Part shown: piece after piece, positions 1 to 7,788 of the stretch | Position numbering within the stretch: the stretch's first letter is position 1 | Layout of the letters: every line of letters starts with the position of its first letter | Source of the DNA: Candidatus Solibacter sp. | GTDB lineage: Bacteria > Acidobacteriota > Terriglobia > Bryobacterales > Bryobacteraceae | Direction of reading: 5' to 3' | Assembly: GCA_025361425.1 (NCBI GenBank) | Contig: JANYAH010000208.1 | Location: forward strand, 1-37,169 | DNA: 37,169 nt | Program-made: the position numbers and the translations under genes | Notes under the pieces: generated by a model | Databases searched by the model: none | Seen by the model: only the letters and a program-made list of their open reading frames with translations | What the model was told of the DNA's origin: nothing

Positions 1-237
1 GGCTTCCTGCGCCTGACGCTTGGTGCCCACGAAGAGGACATTCTTGCCCTGCGCAGCCATCTCGCCCACAAACCGGGCGGCGTCCTTGAACATCTTCAGG
101 GTTTTCTGAAGGTCAATGATGTAAATGCCGTTGCGTTCGCCGAAGATGTATTCTTTCATCTTCGGATTCCAGCGCTTGGTCTGGTGCCCGAAGTGAACGC
201 CAGCTTCGAGCAACTCCTTCATTGAGATTGCAGGCAA
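1..237 (-). CDS. rpsB: 30S ribosomal protein S2, N-terminal part (cut by window edge)
   Basis: S2 is a small-subunit ribosomal protein needed for S1 binding and translation initiation. The 79 visible codons carry the typical N-terminus ([13 protein letters not shown], then [22 protein letters not shown] and [10 protein letters not shown]). The C-terminus lies beyond the left edge. The start is taken as TTG at 237, giving [10 protein letters not shown], because AGGAG (243-247 on the other strand) sits 5 nt upstream of it; an in-frame ATG at 222 would be 20 nt from that Shine-Dalgarno. It follows rplM and rpsI in the same direction after 142 nt, and a weak promoter at 327-355 may give it extra transcription. 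Confidence 0.96.
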   Translation of the reverse strand, partial: MPAISMKELLEAGVHFGHQTKRWNPKMKEYIFGERNGIYIIDLQKTLKMFKDAARFVGEMAAQGKNVLFVGTKRQAQEA

Positions 238-326
238 AATAACTCCTAAAAGTAAACGTGCTCAATCACAGGCCGCGTGGTCCAAAGCGAGATTTACGCG
301 ACGGATTGGAGCCGGATTCCGGTTGA

Positions 327-355
327 AAGATAGCAAGGCCGGGAAAGCCAACCAA
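327..355 (-). promoter_or_regulatory. Possible internal promoter for rpsB
   Basis: On the minus strand TTGGTT (350-355) and TATCTT (327-332) are separated by 17 nt, about 90 nt upstream of the rpsB start, in the gap after rpsI. Three -35 bases and four -10 bases match consensus. This is a sequence match only. Confidence 0.35.
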
Positions 356-379
356 CAGCCTTCCAGGCCTCGCGGGGAC

Positions 380-778
380 TTAACGTTTGGAGAACTGGAA
401 CCGCTTGCGGGCGCCCTTTTGACCGTACTTCTTGCGCTCGTGTTGCCGCGGGTCGCGAGTCAAGAAGCCAAGCTTCTTCAAGCGTCCGCGCAGTTCCGCG
501 TTAAACTCCACTAAAGCCCGGGAAATTCCCAGACGGCATGCGCCCGCCTGTCCGGCGACGCCTCCGCCGTTGGCGAGTATCAGGAGATCGAACTTGTCCG
601 TGGTCTCGGTGGCAGCCAGCGCCTGCCGAACCACGAAGCGCGTACTTTCCGTGGGAAAGTAATTCTCGAACGCGCGATTGTTGACCTTAATCTCGCCCGT
701 ACCGGGCCGTAAGAACACGCGAGCCACCGATCTCTTCCGGCGACCCGTACCCAAATATTGAACTAAAGTAGCTGCCAC
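380..778 (-). CDS. rpsI: 30S ribosomal protein S9
   Basis: Small-subunit protein whose basic C-terminal tail reaches the P-site tRNA. The 132-residue product has the full family layout: [16 protein letters not shown] near the N-terminus, [33 protein letters not shown] in the middle, and the conserved [17 protein letters not shown] end with terminal SKR. Length is normal for the family. It lies 21 nt downstream of rplM in the same direction, the usual rplM-rpsI pair, and is expected to be co-transcribed and co-regulated with L13. Confidence 0.98.
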   Translation of the reverse strand: MAATLVQYLGTGRRKRSVARVFLRPGTGEIKVNNRAFENYFPTESTRFVVRQALAATETTDKFDLLILANGGGVAGQAGACRLGISRALVEFNAELRGRLKKLGFLTRDPRQHERKKYGQKGARKRFQFSKR

Positions 779-799
779 TAACGGTTACCTTCCTGCTCG

Positions 800-1231
800 C
801 TATTTGATAGTCAACGCGACGGGTTGTTGCGCCGCGTGCGGATGCTGGTCACCCGCGTAAACATTCAGTTTCCGGAACATCTGCTTGCCGAGCTTGTTCT
901 TGGGAAGCATGCCAGCGATCGCATCCTCAATAATGCGGGTGGGCTTTTCGGCGCGTACCCGCTTCAGGCTCTTTTCCACCAGCCCGCCGGGATATCCGGT
1001 GAAATGGCGGTACAGCTTGTCCTCTTCCTTGCGGCCCGTTACCTTCACCTTGGCGGCGTTGATCACGATCACGTGATCGCCGGTATCGATGAACGGGGTG
1101 TAAATGGGTTTTGTCTTACCCATCAACACCATAGCGGCCTTGCTAGCCAGTTTGCCCAACACTACGTCCTGGGCATCGATCAGATGCCACTGGCGGTTAA
1201 TCCCATTCTTTGTGGGGAAATCGGTACTCAT
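800..1231 (-). CDS. rplM: 50S ribosomal protein L13
   Basis: Early-assembling large-subunit protein. Family signatures are WHLIDAQDVVLGKLAS, GKTKPIYTPFIDTGDHVIVINA and HFTGYPGG, and the length (143 residues from this start) is normal. ATG at 1231 is preferred because GGAG (1242-1245 on the opposite strand) lies 10 nt upstream. An in-frame GTG two codons earlier (1237) is only 4 nt from it and cannot be excluded. It is the first gene of the rplM-rpsI-rpsB unit, behind the strong promoter at 1271-1300. Confidence 0.97.
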   Translation of the reverse strand: MSTDFPTKNGINRQWHLIDAQDVVLGKLASKAAMVLMGKTKPIYTPFIDTGDHVIVINAAKVKVTGRKEEDKLYRHFTGYPGGLVEKSLKRVRAEKPTRIIEDAIAGMLPKNKLGKQMFRKLNVYAGDQHPHAAQQPVALTIK

Positions 1232-1270
1232 TGACACACATCTCCAGCTGTTCGCGGTTGCAAAGTACTT

Positions 1271-1300
1271 AGTTTAGGGCGTTTGGGGTTTCATTGTCAA
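1271..1300 (-). promoter_or_regulatory. Sigma-70-type promoter of the ribosomal operon
   Basis: On the minus strand a perfect -35 TTGACA (1295-1300) is followed after 18 nt by TAAACT (1271-1276). Transcription should begin near 1264, about 33 nt ahead of the rplM start and leaving room for its GGAG. It is the best -35/-10 pair in the window and points at the expected housekeeping operon. Confidence 0.75.
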
Positions 1301-1451
1301 ATCGAGTTACAAAGCTCAACCGATTATTCAACCGCTGCACACTACCCCGTCCGCCCGCGCGTTGCGCTTCCTTCCGCAGAGTAGCAGATTTCCTGGCTTC
1401 AATATAGGCTAGGATCGAAGCATCGCCGCCAACTGGAAAAATAATCTGCGC

Positions 1452-2147
1452 GTGGTCCTGGTGTCGACGCGCAACCCGCTCAACATCGGCGCCGCCGCGC
1501 GTGCCATGGCCAACTTCGGCTTCTCACGCCTCTGCGTGGTCAGCCCCTACGATGTGGCTTTCCGCGAGGCGCGGTCCGCCGTGGGCGCGGCGCCGCTGCT
1601 GCAAAAAGCGGAGGAATTCGCCAGCCTCGCCGAGGCGGTCTCTGGTTGCCGGCTGGTGGTGGGCACTACCAGCGTGGGTCACCGCGAGTTGCAGCACCCC
1701 CTCCGCCGCCTGGAGTATGGCGCGCGACTGATGCTGCGGGAGCTACCCACGGCGCCGGTCGCGCTCGTCTTCGGCAGCGAGAAGTTCGGCCTCTCTAACG
1801 AAGATCTCAGCCACTGTCAATGGCTGATGCGCGTCCCGACGGTGGGCCAGGACCTTTCCATGAACCTGGGTCAGGCGGTCGCGCTCTGCCTGTACGAGAT
1901 GGCGCGCGATCCCAAAGCGGCCGCGGCACGCCCGGGGAAGATTCGCTCCGCCACCGCTGCCGAAACCGAGCAGATCACTTTGCGCCTGCTTGATGCGCTG
2001 GGCAAGAGCGGCTACGTGAACCCAGTCACCGCCGTCTCCACTGACGAAAAAGTGCGCCGCCTCATCCGCCGCCTGGAAATCCCCGCCCGCGACGTCCACG
2101 TGATTCTGGGGATGCTGCGGCAGATTCTGTGGAAACTCGAGGAGTAG
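1452..2147 (+). CDS. trmJ: SpoU/TrmH-family RNA methyltransferase (TrmJ-like)
   Basis: SPOUT-class enzyme that 2'-O-methylates an RNA ribose using S-adenosylmethionine; TrmJ acts on position 32 of tRNA. Motifs are VLVSTRNPLNIGAAARAM (motif 1), LVFGSEKFGLSNEDLSHC (motif 2) and the knot-forming DLSMNLGQAVALCLYE (motif 3), followed by a helical C-terminal part as in TrmJ. The 231-residue length is close to TrmJ. The true start is uncertain: from GTG 1452 the protein begins inside the first beta strand, while the frame is open back to 1413 and encodes family-like residues (ANWKNNLR) with no ATG, GTG or TTG. See the finding on this start. Target RNA cannot be told from sequence alone. Confidence 0.85.
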   Translation: MVLVSTRNPLNIGAAARAMANFGFSRLCVVSPYDVAFREARSAVGAAPLLQKAEEFASLAEAVSGCRLVVGTTSVGHRELQHPLRRLEYGARLMLRELPTAPVALVFGSEKFGLSNEDLSHCQWLMRVPTVGQDLSMNLGQAVALCLYEMARDPKAAAARPGKIRSATAAETEQITLRLLDALGKSGYVNPVTAVSTDEKVRRLIRRLEIPARDVHVILGMLRQILWKLEE

Positions 2148-2187
2148 GATAGGCCTCCTGGCGCGTCCCGTGCAGGTTTCGGCTCAT

Positions 2188-3570
2188 TCAGCGATCGCCC
2201 CCGCGCCCACCCCGCCCTGGACGTCCGGGCTGCTTCGTGGGGTCTTCCCCCGTGAACGTCAGCGTGACGTCCGCCGTGTGCTTCCGCGCATCCACCTTCA
2301 GTTCCGCTTTGGTTGCCCCCACGCCCTCAAACAGCCCCTCTTCCTTAATTCGATTGAGGAAATGATCGGGATACTCCGGGTTCAGCGTCTTACCTTCCTT
2401 CAAGGTCCAGATGCGCGTGATCTCCGCCTCGCCGTTCAGATCCAGCCCCACGATGGTCAGCTTGCCCATCGTGTACTGCGCGCCGGGCTCGATGTGGACC
2501 GCCACGTCCACGGCCTTCTTTGTGTCATTGATGCTGCGCTCCGACGTCACTTTCACGTCCAGGTACCCGGCGCGCCGGATGGCCTTGCGAATCTTCTCCA
2601 GCCCCACGTTCACGCGTTCGAAATTGGCCACGTCGCCGGTTTTGAAATCGCCGGCCTTGATCAGCGAGGCGGCGTCCACCGGGCTTGGCCCCGCGATTGC
2701 GACCTTGCCCAGTTCGTAGCTCTGGCCTTCGTCGATCTTGACGAAGACGTGTACGCCCTCGACATCGCTCGCCGGCTCGACGCGAATCTCCGTGAACGAC
2801 ATGCGAACCCGGCCGCGCTGTTCGTACACCGGACGCACCGCATTGTTCAGCAGCTCGCGGAAGCCGCTCTCGGTGTAAGGCGAGCCGATCGCGGTCCCTT
2901 GGACGGCTTCGCGCAATACGCCCTGCGGCACCACCTGATTCCCCTGAAAGGTCACCTGCGCCACCGCCGGCAGATTGCGCGCCGGACGAAAGACGATGGC
3001 GAACTGTTCGACGCCAAGCTGAGTCACCTTGCCCACGATCTTTTCGGTGAGCCCCTTCGACGCCAGGAATTCCTGAATCCAGTTTGTGTAGCGGTCGATC
3101 ACCGGCTTGGTGGCGGGGAGTTTAGCCGAAGAGTACAGGGAGTCCTTGGCGCGCAGCAGGCTCTCGATTTCCTTCTCGGGCACGCCCAATTCCTCAAAGC
3201 GCATGGGGTAGGCAGGTTCGACCTCAGTCACCTGAATGGAGGCGACGAAGCCTTGTTTATTCGGTCCCGGCGCGAACTTGTAACCCACAGTCTCGAACAC
3301 TCCGGTGGCGGTCAGCCGGTCGCGGGCCGCCTCGAACTCCGGCTTGCCCGCCAGTTGCCCCACCTTGAGTCCGGCGACCGCCAGCACCTGCTCGCGGGTG
3401 TAGTTGCGGTTGCCTTCGACGGTGAGCGTTTCAACGGGCCACTTGGATGGCGCGGACTCGGCCGGCGCGGGGTTCTTGGGCACGGCGGCCTTCTTGGCCG
3501 GCGCGCGCTTGATCGGCGTCTGCGCGAACCCCGTCCCGAAGAGTAGGAGGAAAACCAGCCACAACTTCAT
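2188..3570 (-). CDS. Secreted POTRA-repeat protein, BamA-like but without a barrel
   Basis: The 460-residue product begins with a clear signal peptide (MKLWLVFLLLFGTGFA, probable cut before Q17) and a Lys/Pro/Ala-rich linker. It continues with repeated POTRA-like units: VETLTVEGNRNYTREQVL, then AQVTFQGNQVVPQGVLREAV, YELGKVAIAGPSPVDAASL and TMGKLTIVGLDLNGEAEI. POTRA domains in BamA, TamA and Toc75 capture unfolded outer-membrane proteins in the periplasm. Here the protein ends in a Gly/Arg-rich tail (GRPGRGGRGGDR) about where a BamA barrel would begin, so it may act as a soluble or partner chaperone. The start is supported by the signal peptide and by a -10-like TACCAT 7 nt upstream. It converges on the methyltransferase gene with a 40-nt gap. 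Confidence 0.8.
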   Translation of the reverse strand: MKLWLVFLLLFGTGFAQTPIKRAPAKKAAVPKNPAPAESAPSKWPVETLTVEGNRNYTREQVLAVAGLKVGQLAGKPEFEAARDRLTATGVFETVGYKFAPGPNKQGFVASIQVTEVEPAYPMRFEELGVPEKEIESLLRAKDSLYSSAKLPATKPVIDRYTNWIQEFLASKGLTEKIVGKVTQLGVEQFAIVFRPARNLPAVAQVTFQGNQVVPQGVLREAVQGTAIGSPYTESGFRELLNNAVRPVYEQRGRVRMSFTEIRVEPASDVEGVHVFVKIDEGQSYELGKVAIAGPSPVDAASLIKAGDFKTGDVANFERVNVGLEKIRKAIRRAGYLDVKVTSERSINDTKKAVDVAVHIEPGAQYTMGKLTIVGLDLNGEAEITRIWTLKEGKTLNPEYPDHFLNRIKEEGLFEGVGATKAELKVDARKHTADVTLTFTGEDPTKQPGRPGRGGRGGDR

Positions 3571-3893
3571 ATTCCCTATGGTAGACGCGCGGGAATGCGG
3601 CTGGATTACCAGATTGCGAGCCCGCGATTCGCCGGCGGGGCATTCGGAATCGGACCGATCTGAGCCTGTCCCATTGCGCCGTGGCGCAGACTGGTCGGTG
3701 CCTGGAAAGTTATTGTTGCGTGGTCCCTACGAACGTGGTGGATGCGACCGCCGCATACTTCTTCGACCAGTCACGCCCTGAACGGATTCGCCTGCACCTG
3801 GTCCGCGACCAGATCTTGTCCGCAGCATGAAGACGGCTTGCCCCGCACATGCCGTATCCAGCCATTTCCCATTCGTCCGGTAGAATAGGGGGA
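3571..3893. other. 323-nt divergent intergenic region without a convincing gene
   Basis: This gap separates the diverging POTRA gene and lpdA. It holds a perfect 6-2-6 palindrome (TGCGCC-GT-GGCGCA, 3675-3688), the 28-nt dispersed repeat at 3698-3725, a 6-3-6 inverted repeat (CTGGTC-CGC-GACCAG, 3798-3812), and -10-like boxes next to both flanking start codons. One frame is open from about 3660 to a stop near 3830, but it has no start codon with a ribosome site and no recognisable family, so no gene is called. A gene remnant is possible. Confidence 0.5.
3698..3725 (+). repeat. Dispersed 28-nt repeat, copy 1
   Basis: This 28-nt stretch (beginning GTGCCTGGAAAG and ending GCGTGGTC) recurs in reverse orientation at 11948-11975 with 26 of 28 positions identical. 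Both copies are intergenic and both lie close to a GTGGCGCAG motif. Confidence 0.7.
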
Positions 3894-5288
3894 GTGCCCT
3901 ACGATCTCATCGTCATCGGGAGTGGCCCCGGCGGCTACTCCGCGGCTATCCGCGCCGGCCAATACGGATTGAAAACCGCGCTCGTCGAAAAGCAGGCTAA
4001 ACTCGGCGGGACCTGTCTCCTGGTGGGATGTATCCCTACCAAGAGCCTGCTCCACACCGCCGATGTGTGGGAACACTTCGTACACGCCGACGCCGAAGGC
4101 ATCCACGTCGAAAACCCGCGTCTGGATTACCCGAAGGTGAAGGAGCGCAAGGACGGCATCGTCGATAAGCACTCCAAAGGCGTCGAGATGCTGCTGAAGC
4201 GCGCCAAGGTAGAACGCGTCGCGGGCTACGCCACGCTCAAGGGCGGCGGCAAGGTGGAAGTGCGGACCGAGGCCGGGGTGCAGACGCTCGAAGCGAAGAA
4301 CATCATCATCGCCACCGGCAGCGAAGCGCGCATGATCCCGGGCCTCGAACCAGACCCCGAGTTCATCCTTACCAACGTTGAGATTCTAAACCTCACCGCG
4401 GTGCCCAAGAGCCTGATCATTATCGGCGCGGGCGCGGTGGGAGTGGAGTTCGCCTCCATCTTCAAACGTTTCGGCGCGGATGTCACGGTGATTGAGATGC
4501 TGCCACGCGTGGTACCGGTGGAGGACGAGGATATTTCCAAGGAACTAGAGCGCCTCTTCAAGAAACAGAAGATCCGCGTGGAAACCGGGGCGCGCGCCGA
4601 GAACATCGAGAAGACCGGCAGCGGCGTCAAACTCACCATGACCACCAAGGACGGCAAGCAGGAACAGCTCCAAGCCGAGAAACTACTGGTGGCAGTGGGC
4701 CGCAAGCCCAACACGGACAAGATCGGCCTCGAAAACACGCAAGTGCAACTGGACCGCGGCTTCATCAAGGTGGATTCTCACCAGCAGACCGATGAGCCCG
4801 GCGTGTACGCCATCGGCGACGTGGTGGCGGGGACGCCGCAACTGGCCCACGTGGCGACGCGCGAGGGCATGATCGCGGTGGCCCATATGGCGGGCAAACC
4901 GGCCCAGCCGATCAACCGGAATCGCATCCCGGGCGCCACTTACACCCAGCCGGGCATCGGCAGCGTGGGGCTCACCGAGGCCCAGGCGCGCGCCCAAGGC
5001 TTCAAGGTGAAGGTGGGCCGCTTTCCGTTCGCCGGCGATAGCCGCGCCACCATCCTGGGCCATCACGAAGGCTTCATAAAAGTGGTGGCCGACGAAACCT
5101 ACGGCGAAATTCTCGGCGTGCACATCATCGGCCCCGAGGGCTTCGAACTGATCGCCGAGGCGGTGGCCGCCATGGAAGCCGAGGCCACGGTCGAAGTCAT
5201 GATGCAGACCATTCACGCCCACCCCACCCTGTACGAGGCACTGGGCGAAGCATTTAACGCCGTCTACGGTCTTTCCATCAATGCATAG
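3894..5288 (+). CDS. lpdA: Dihydrolipoamide dehydrogenase (E3)
   Basis: FAD flavoprotein that reoxidises dihydrolipoyl groups of 2-oxo acid dehydrogenase complexes, and of the glycine cleavage system, with NAD+. It has the N-terminal FAD fingerprint GSGPGGYSAA (9-18), the redox disulfide motif GGTCLLVGCIPTK (C41 and C46), the second Rossmann motif IIGAGAVGVEF, the FAD-binding AIGDV, and the C-terminal HAHPTLYEA with the catalytic His/Glu pair. GTG at 3894 gives a normal 464-residue protein starting MPYDLIVIG. An in-frame ATG at 3849 would add 15 unconserved residues. TAGAAT at 3881-3886 lies only 7 nt upstream of the GTG, so the message may be nearly leaderless. The stop overlaps the lipB start by 8 nt. 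Confidence 0.95.
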   Translation: MPYDLIVIGSGPGGYSAAIRAGQYGLKTALVEKQAKLGGTCLLVGCIPTKSLLHTADVWEHFVHADAEGIHVENPRLDYPKVKERKDGIVDKHSKGVEMLLKRAKVERVAGYATLKGGGKVEVRTEAGVQTLEAKNIIIATGSEARMIPGLEPDPEFILTNVEILNLTAVPKSLIIIGAGAVGVEFASIFKRFGADVTVIEMLPRVVPVEDEDISKELERLFKKQKIRVETGARAENIEKTGSGVKLTMTTKDGKQEQLQAEKLLVAVGRKPNTDKIGLENTQVQLDRGFIKVDSHQQTDEPGVYAIGDVVAGTPQLAHVATREGMIAVAHMAGKPAQPINRNRIPGATYTQPGIGSVGLTEAQARAQGFKVKVGRFPFAGDSRATILGHHEGFIKVVADETYGEILGVHIIGPEGFELIAEAVAAMEAEATVEVMMQTIHAHPTLYEALGEAFNAVYGLSINA

Positions 5289-5964
5289 CTGCTGCCTGCG
5301 CCAACTCGGGCGAGTCGATTACGCAAGCGCGCTGCAACTTCAGCAGCAGCTCGCGGCAGATCGCAAGCAGGGTCTGATTGCGGATCAACTGCTGCTGCTG
5401 GAGCACCCGCACGTGATCACGCTGGGGCGCAACGGCAATCTGGAAAATCTGTTGGCCGGCGACGACATTCTGGCGCGCGCCGGCATCGGCTTCTATCCCA
5501 CCGATCGCGGCGGCGACGTGACCTATCACGGTCCCGGACAACTGGTGGGCTATCCGATCCTGGATCTGCGCGATTGGAAGCGCGACGTGGGAGCGTATAT
5601 GCGCGCGGTCGAAGAGACCATCATCGCGACTCTGGCGGAGTACGGCATTGAGGCCGGCCGGATTCCCAAGCTGACCGGCGTGTGGGTGGGCGAGAGCAAG
5701 ATCGCCGCCATCGGAGTGCACCTGAGCCGCTGGGTCACGTCGCACGGCTTCGCGCTCAACGTGTCCACCGACCTGAGCTATTTCCAGTACATTATTCCCT
5801 GCGGATTAACCAAGCCCGTGACCTCGATGGCCGCGCTGGGCGTCCGTGCAAGCCTTGACGAGGTGGGCGCAAAACTCGCCGTTCACTTCGCCCGGATTTT
5901 CGATTGCGAGATGCTGGAAGAAATTCCGGCACTGGCAGCTTCGCTAGCTGAAAGTGAGAACTGA
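5281..5964 (+). CDS. lipB: Octanoyl-[acyl-carrier-protein]:protein octanoyltransferase
   Basis: LipB moves octanoate from acyl carrier protein to the lipoyl-domain lysine, the first step of de novo lipoylation; LipA then inserts sulfur. The 227-residue protein carries the signature RGGDVTYHGPGQLVGYPI (76-93), the catalytic lysine in GESKIAAIGVH (K140) and the catalytic cysteine in IIPCGL (C174). Its start overlaps the lpdA stop by 8 nt and its stop lies 1 nt before the preferred E2 start, so the three genes are almost surely one operon. lipA is not in the window. Confidence 0.96.
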   Translation: MHSCCLRQLGRVDYASALQLQQQLAADRKQGLIADQLLLLEHPHVITLGRNGNLENLLAGDDILARAGIGFYPTDRGGDVTYHGPGQLVGYPILDLRDWKRDVGAYMRAVEETIIATLAEYGIEAGRIPKLTGVWVGESKIAAIGVHLSRWVTSHGFALNVSTDLSYFQYIIPCGLTKPVTSMAALGVRASLDEVGAKLAVHFARIFDCEMLEEIPALAASLAESEN

Positions 5965-5965
5965 A

Positions 5966-7258
5966 ATGACCGACGTCGTCATGCCCCAAATGGGCGAAAG
6001 CATTGTGGAAGGCACGCTGACCAAATGGCTCAAAAAGCCCGGCGAGCGCATTGAGCGCGATGAGCCGCTCTTTGAGATCTCTACCGACAAGGTGGACACG
6101 GAGATTCCGTCGCCGGCCGCCGGCACGCTTTCCGAGATCCTGGTGGAGGAAGGCAAGACAGTCGGCATCAATACCATAGTCGCGCGCATTGATGAAGCCG
6201 GCGGCGCTGCCGTGGCGGCCCAGCCCGCTACCGCCGCAGTCCCCGCCGCAGCGCCGCGAACCGCGCCCGAACCCCCCGTTCCGGCCGCTGCCCCACCGGC
6301 AGCGCAGGTGGCAGCGCCGAAGCCGCCGCCGGAGCCAGCTGAGCCCGCCGGTCCGCTCTCTCCGCTGGTCCGCAAGATGGCGCGCGAACTCAATCTCGAT
6401 CTGACACAGGTGCAGGGCTCTGGCGCCGGTGGCCGGATTACCAAGCAGGACGTGGAAGCTTACGTCGCGGCGCAGTCGCAGCCGGCAGCTCCGCCACCCG
6501 CGCCGCGCCCGCCCGCCGCTGCCGCACCCGCGCCCGCGGTGGCTCCGCTGCCGCCCGCCGGACAAGCCAAAACGCGCGTCGAGCCGCTGAGTACGATGCG
6601 CATCAAGATCGCCGAGCACATGGTGATGTCCCAGCGAACGTCCGCGCACGTCACCACCATCCATCGCGTGGACATGACCAAAGTGGCCAAGCTGCGCGAA
6701 CGCCATAAGGCGCAGTTCCTGGCGGCTTACGGTTTCGGCCTCACCTACCTGCCGTTCGTCACGCGCGCCGCGGTGGCGGGCCTGCGCCAGTATCCGCTGC
6801 TCAATGCCTCACTGGATAACAACAACATCATTTACCACAATGAGATCCATGTCGGGATCGCGGTCGCCCTCGATAACGGCCTGATCGTCCCCGTAATTCG
6901 GGGCGCCGATGAGAAGAACGTGCTCGGCTTGCAGCGCTCCATTGTCGATCTGGCGGCGCGCGCCCGCTCCCGGCAGCTCAAGCCAGACGAGGTGACCGGC
7001 GGCACATTCTCCATCACCAACTTCGGCAGTTTCGGCAGTTTGACCGGCACGCCGGTGATCAATCAACCGCAAGTCGCCATCATGGGCGTCGGCACGGTGG
7101 ATAAGACGCCGGTGGTGATCGAGGACGCCATCGCGATTCGCAGCATCTGCCACCTCTCGCTGAGCTTCGACCATCGCCTGATCGACGGCGCGCTGGCGGA
7201 TCAATTCATGACGAAGGTCAAGCAGGTTCTCGAAAACTGGTCCGAAGAAGTTCTGTAG
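5966..7258 (+). CDS. 2-oxo acid dehydrogenase E2 (dihydrolipoyl acyltransferase)
   Basis: E2 core of a 2-oxo acid dehydrogenase complex, which moves the acyl group from E1 to coenzyme A via a swinging lipoyl arm. Domains in order: one lipoyl domain with the modified lysine in STDKVDTE (K42), a long Ala/Pro linker (about 80-130), a peripheral-subunit-binding domain (SPLVRKMARELNLDL to TKQDVEAYV, about 131-167), a second Ala/Pro linker, and the catalytic domain ending in SFDHRLIDG (catalytic H403). ATG at 5966 gives MTDVVMPQMGES; an in-frame GTG at 5954 would overlap lipB. No E1 is nearby, so the substrate (pyruvate, 2-oxoglutarate or branched-chain) cannot be fixed. The operon links E3, the lipoylation enzyme and the lipoylated subunit. 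Confidence 0.93.
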   Translation: MTDVVMPQMGESIVEGTLTKWLKKPGERIERDEPLFEISTDKVDTEIPSPAAGTLSEILVEEGKTVGINTIVARIDEAGGAAVAAQPATAAVPAAAPRTAPEPPVPAAAPPAAQVAAPKPPPEPAEPAGPLSPLVRKMARELNLDLTQVQGSGAGGRITKQDVEAYVAAQSQPAAPPPAPRPPAAAAPAPAVAPLPPAGQAKTRVEPLSTMRIKIAEHMVMSQRTSAHVTTIHRVDMTKVAKLRERHKAQFLAAYGFGLTYLPFVTRAAVAGLRQYPLLNASLDNNNIIYHNEIHVGIAVALDNGLIVPVIRGADEKNVLGLQRSIVDLAARARSRQLKPDEVTGGTFSITNFGSFGSLTGTPVINQPQVAIMGVGTVDKTPVVIEDAIAIRSICHLSLSFDHRLIDGALADQFMTKVKQVLENWSEEVL

Positions 7259-7331
7259 CGAGAGAAACCTTCAGGCGTGTCCCTGGAGTTTCTGCATTTT
7301 TCTGCAATTTTCCACCCGTCTACGCACAGAC

Positions 7332-7360
7332 GTGGGGGACGGGCGCTTTCGCCAGCCCAC
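7332..7360. repeat. GC-rich hairpin element (CTTT loop)
   Basis: GTGGG (7332-7336) and CCCAC (7356-7360) flank an inner GGCG-CTTT-CGCC stem-loop, in the gap between the E2 gene and the small minus-strand gene. It resembles the hairpin at 27122-27141, which also has a CTTT loop. There is no T-run, so it is not called a terminator. Confidence 0.5.
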
Positions 7361-7407
7361 CCGTTCTGTTCTAGCGCGGAGCTGCCGCTCACGGGTGTGC
7401 CTCGCCG

Positions 7408-7677
7408 CTAGCGCTTGTGGGCTGAGAACTTTCCAGTCGCGGGGGTGTAGGTGAACGTATAGAGGACCTGGGTCGCGTTCAGGATCATGACGCGTTTCCA
7501 GGCCGCCTCAATGTCATGGGCGGCCGTGGGGTCCAGGGCGACAAAGTGGCCGGTGACGTCTTCCGGCATGTCCCGGATTACATCCGGGAGCGTGGCCTCG
7601 CCATCGAGTTCCACCAACTCCGGCATCGGCTTCAGTGCGTTGTTCAGATAAACGGAAATGCTTTGAGGCACCATCAT
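7408..7677 (-). CDS. Small protein of unknown function
   Basis: I do not recognise this 89-residue product. It is probably cytosolic, with no signal peptide or membrane segment. It begins MMVPQSISVYLNNALKP, has an acidic middle, and ends TYTPATGKFSAHKR. That it is a real gene is supported by AGGAGG (7685-7690 on the opposite strand) 7 nt upstream of ATG 7677, and by a promoter-like module at 7701-7730 that is shared with the siroheme gene at 11.9 kb. A longer frame starting at 7710 would run over that promoter and is rejected. It is followed by the hairpin at 7332-7360 and converges on the E2 gene. Confidence 0.7.
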   Translation of the reverse strand: MMVPQSISVYLNNALKPMPELVELDGEATLPDVIRDMPEDVTGHFVALDPTAAHDIEAAWKRVMILNATQVLYTFTYTPATGKFSAHKR

Positions 7678-7700
7678 GACAGGGCCTCCTTCGGTCAGTG

Positions 7701-7730
7701 AGTGTAGCACGCGGGATCGAGCGAGGCCAG
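7701..7730 (-). promoter_or_regulatory. Promoter-like module, copy 1 (shared with 11901-11930)
   Basis: On the minus strand CTGGCC (7725-7730), 18 nt, then TACACT (7701-7706) preceded by TGC (extended -10 form). The predicted start is near 7695, giving an 18-nt leader that contains AGGAGG ahead of the gene at 7677. The second copy has the same spacing and 21 identical positions in two blocks over 28 nt. Confidence 0.5.
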
Positions 7731-7788
7731 CGGTCGAATTGGGTCAATTGGGTTCGATGTGACCTGGCAGCCCAGCCGGGTTGCCTAC

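Noticed and set aside
2170-3546. 458-codon plus-strand open frame opposite the POTRA gene
   Set aside because: It is antisense to a gene with a signal peptide and POTRA repeats, its product is His/Arg/Leu-rich without motifs, and it arises from GC-rich codon phase.
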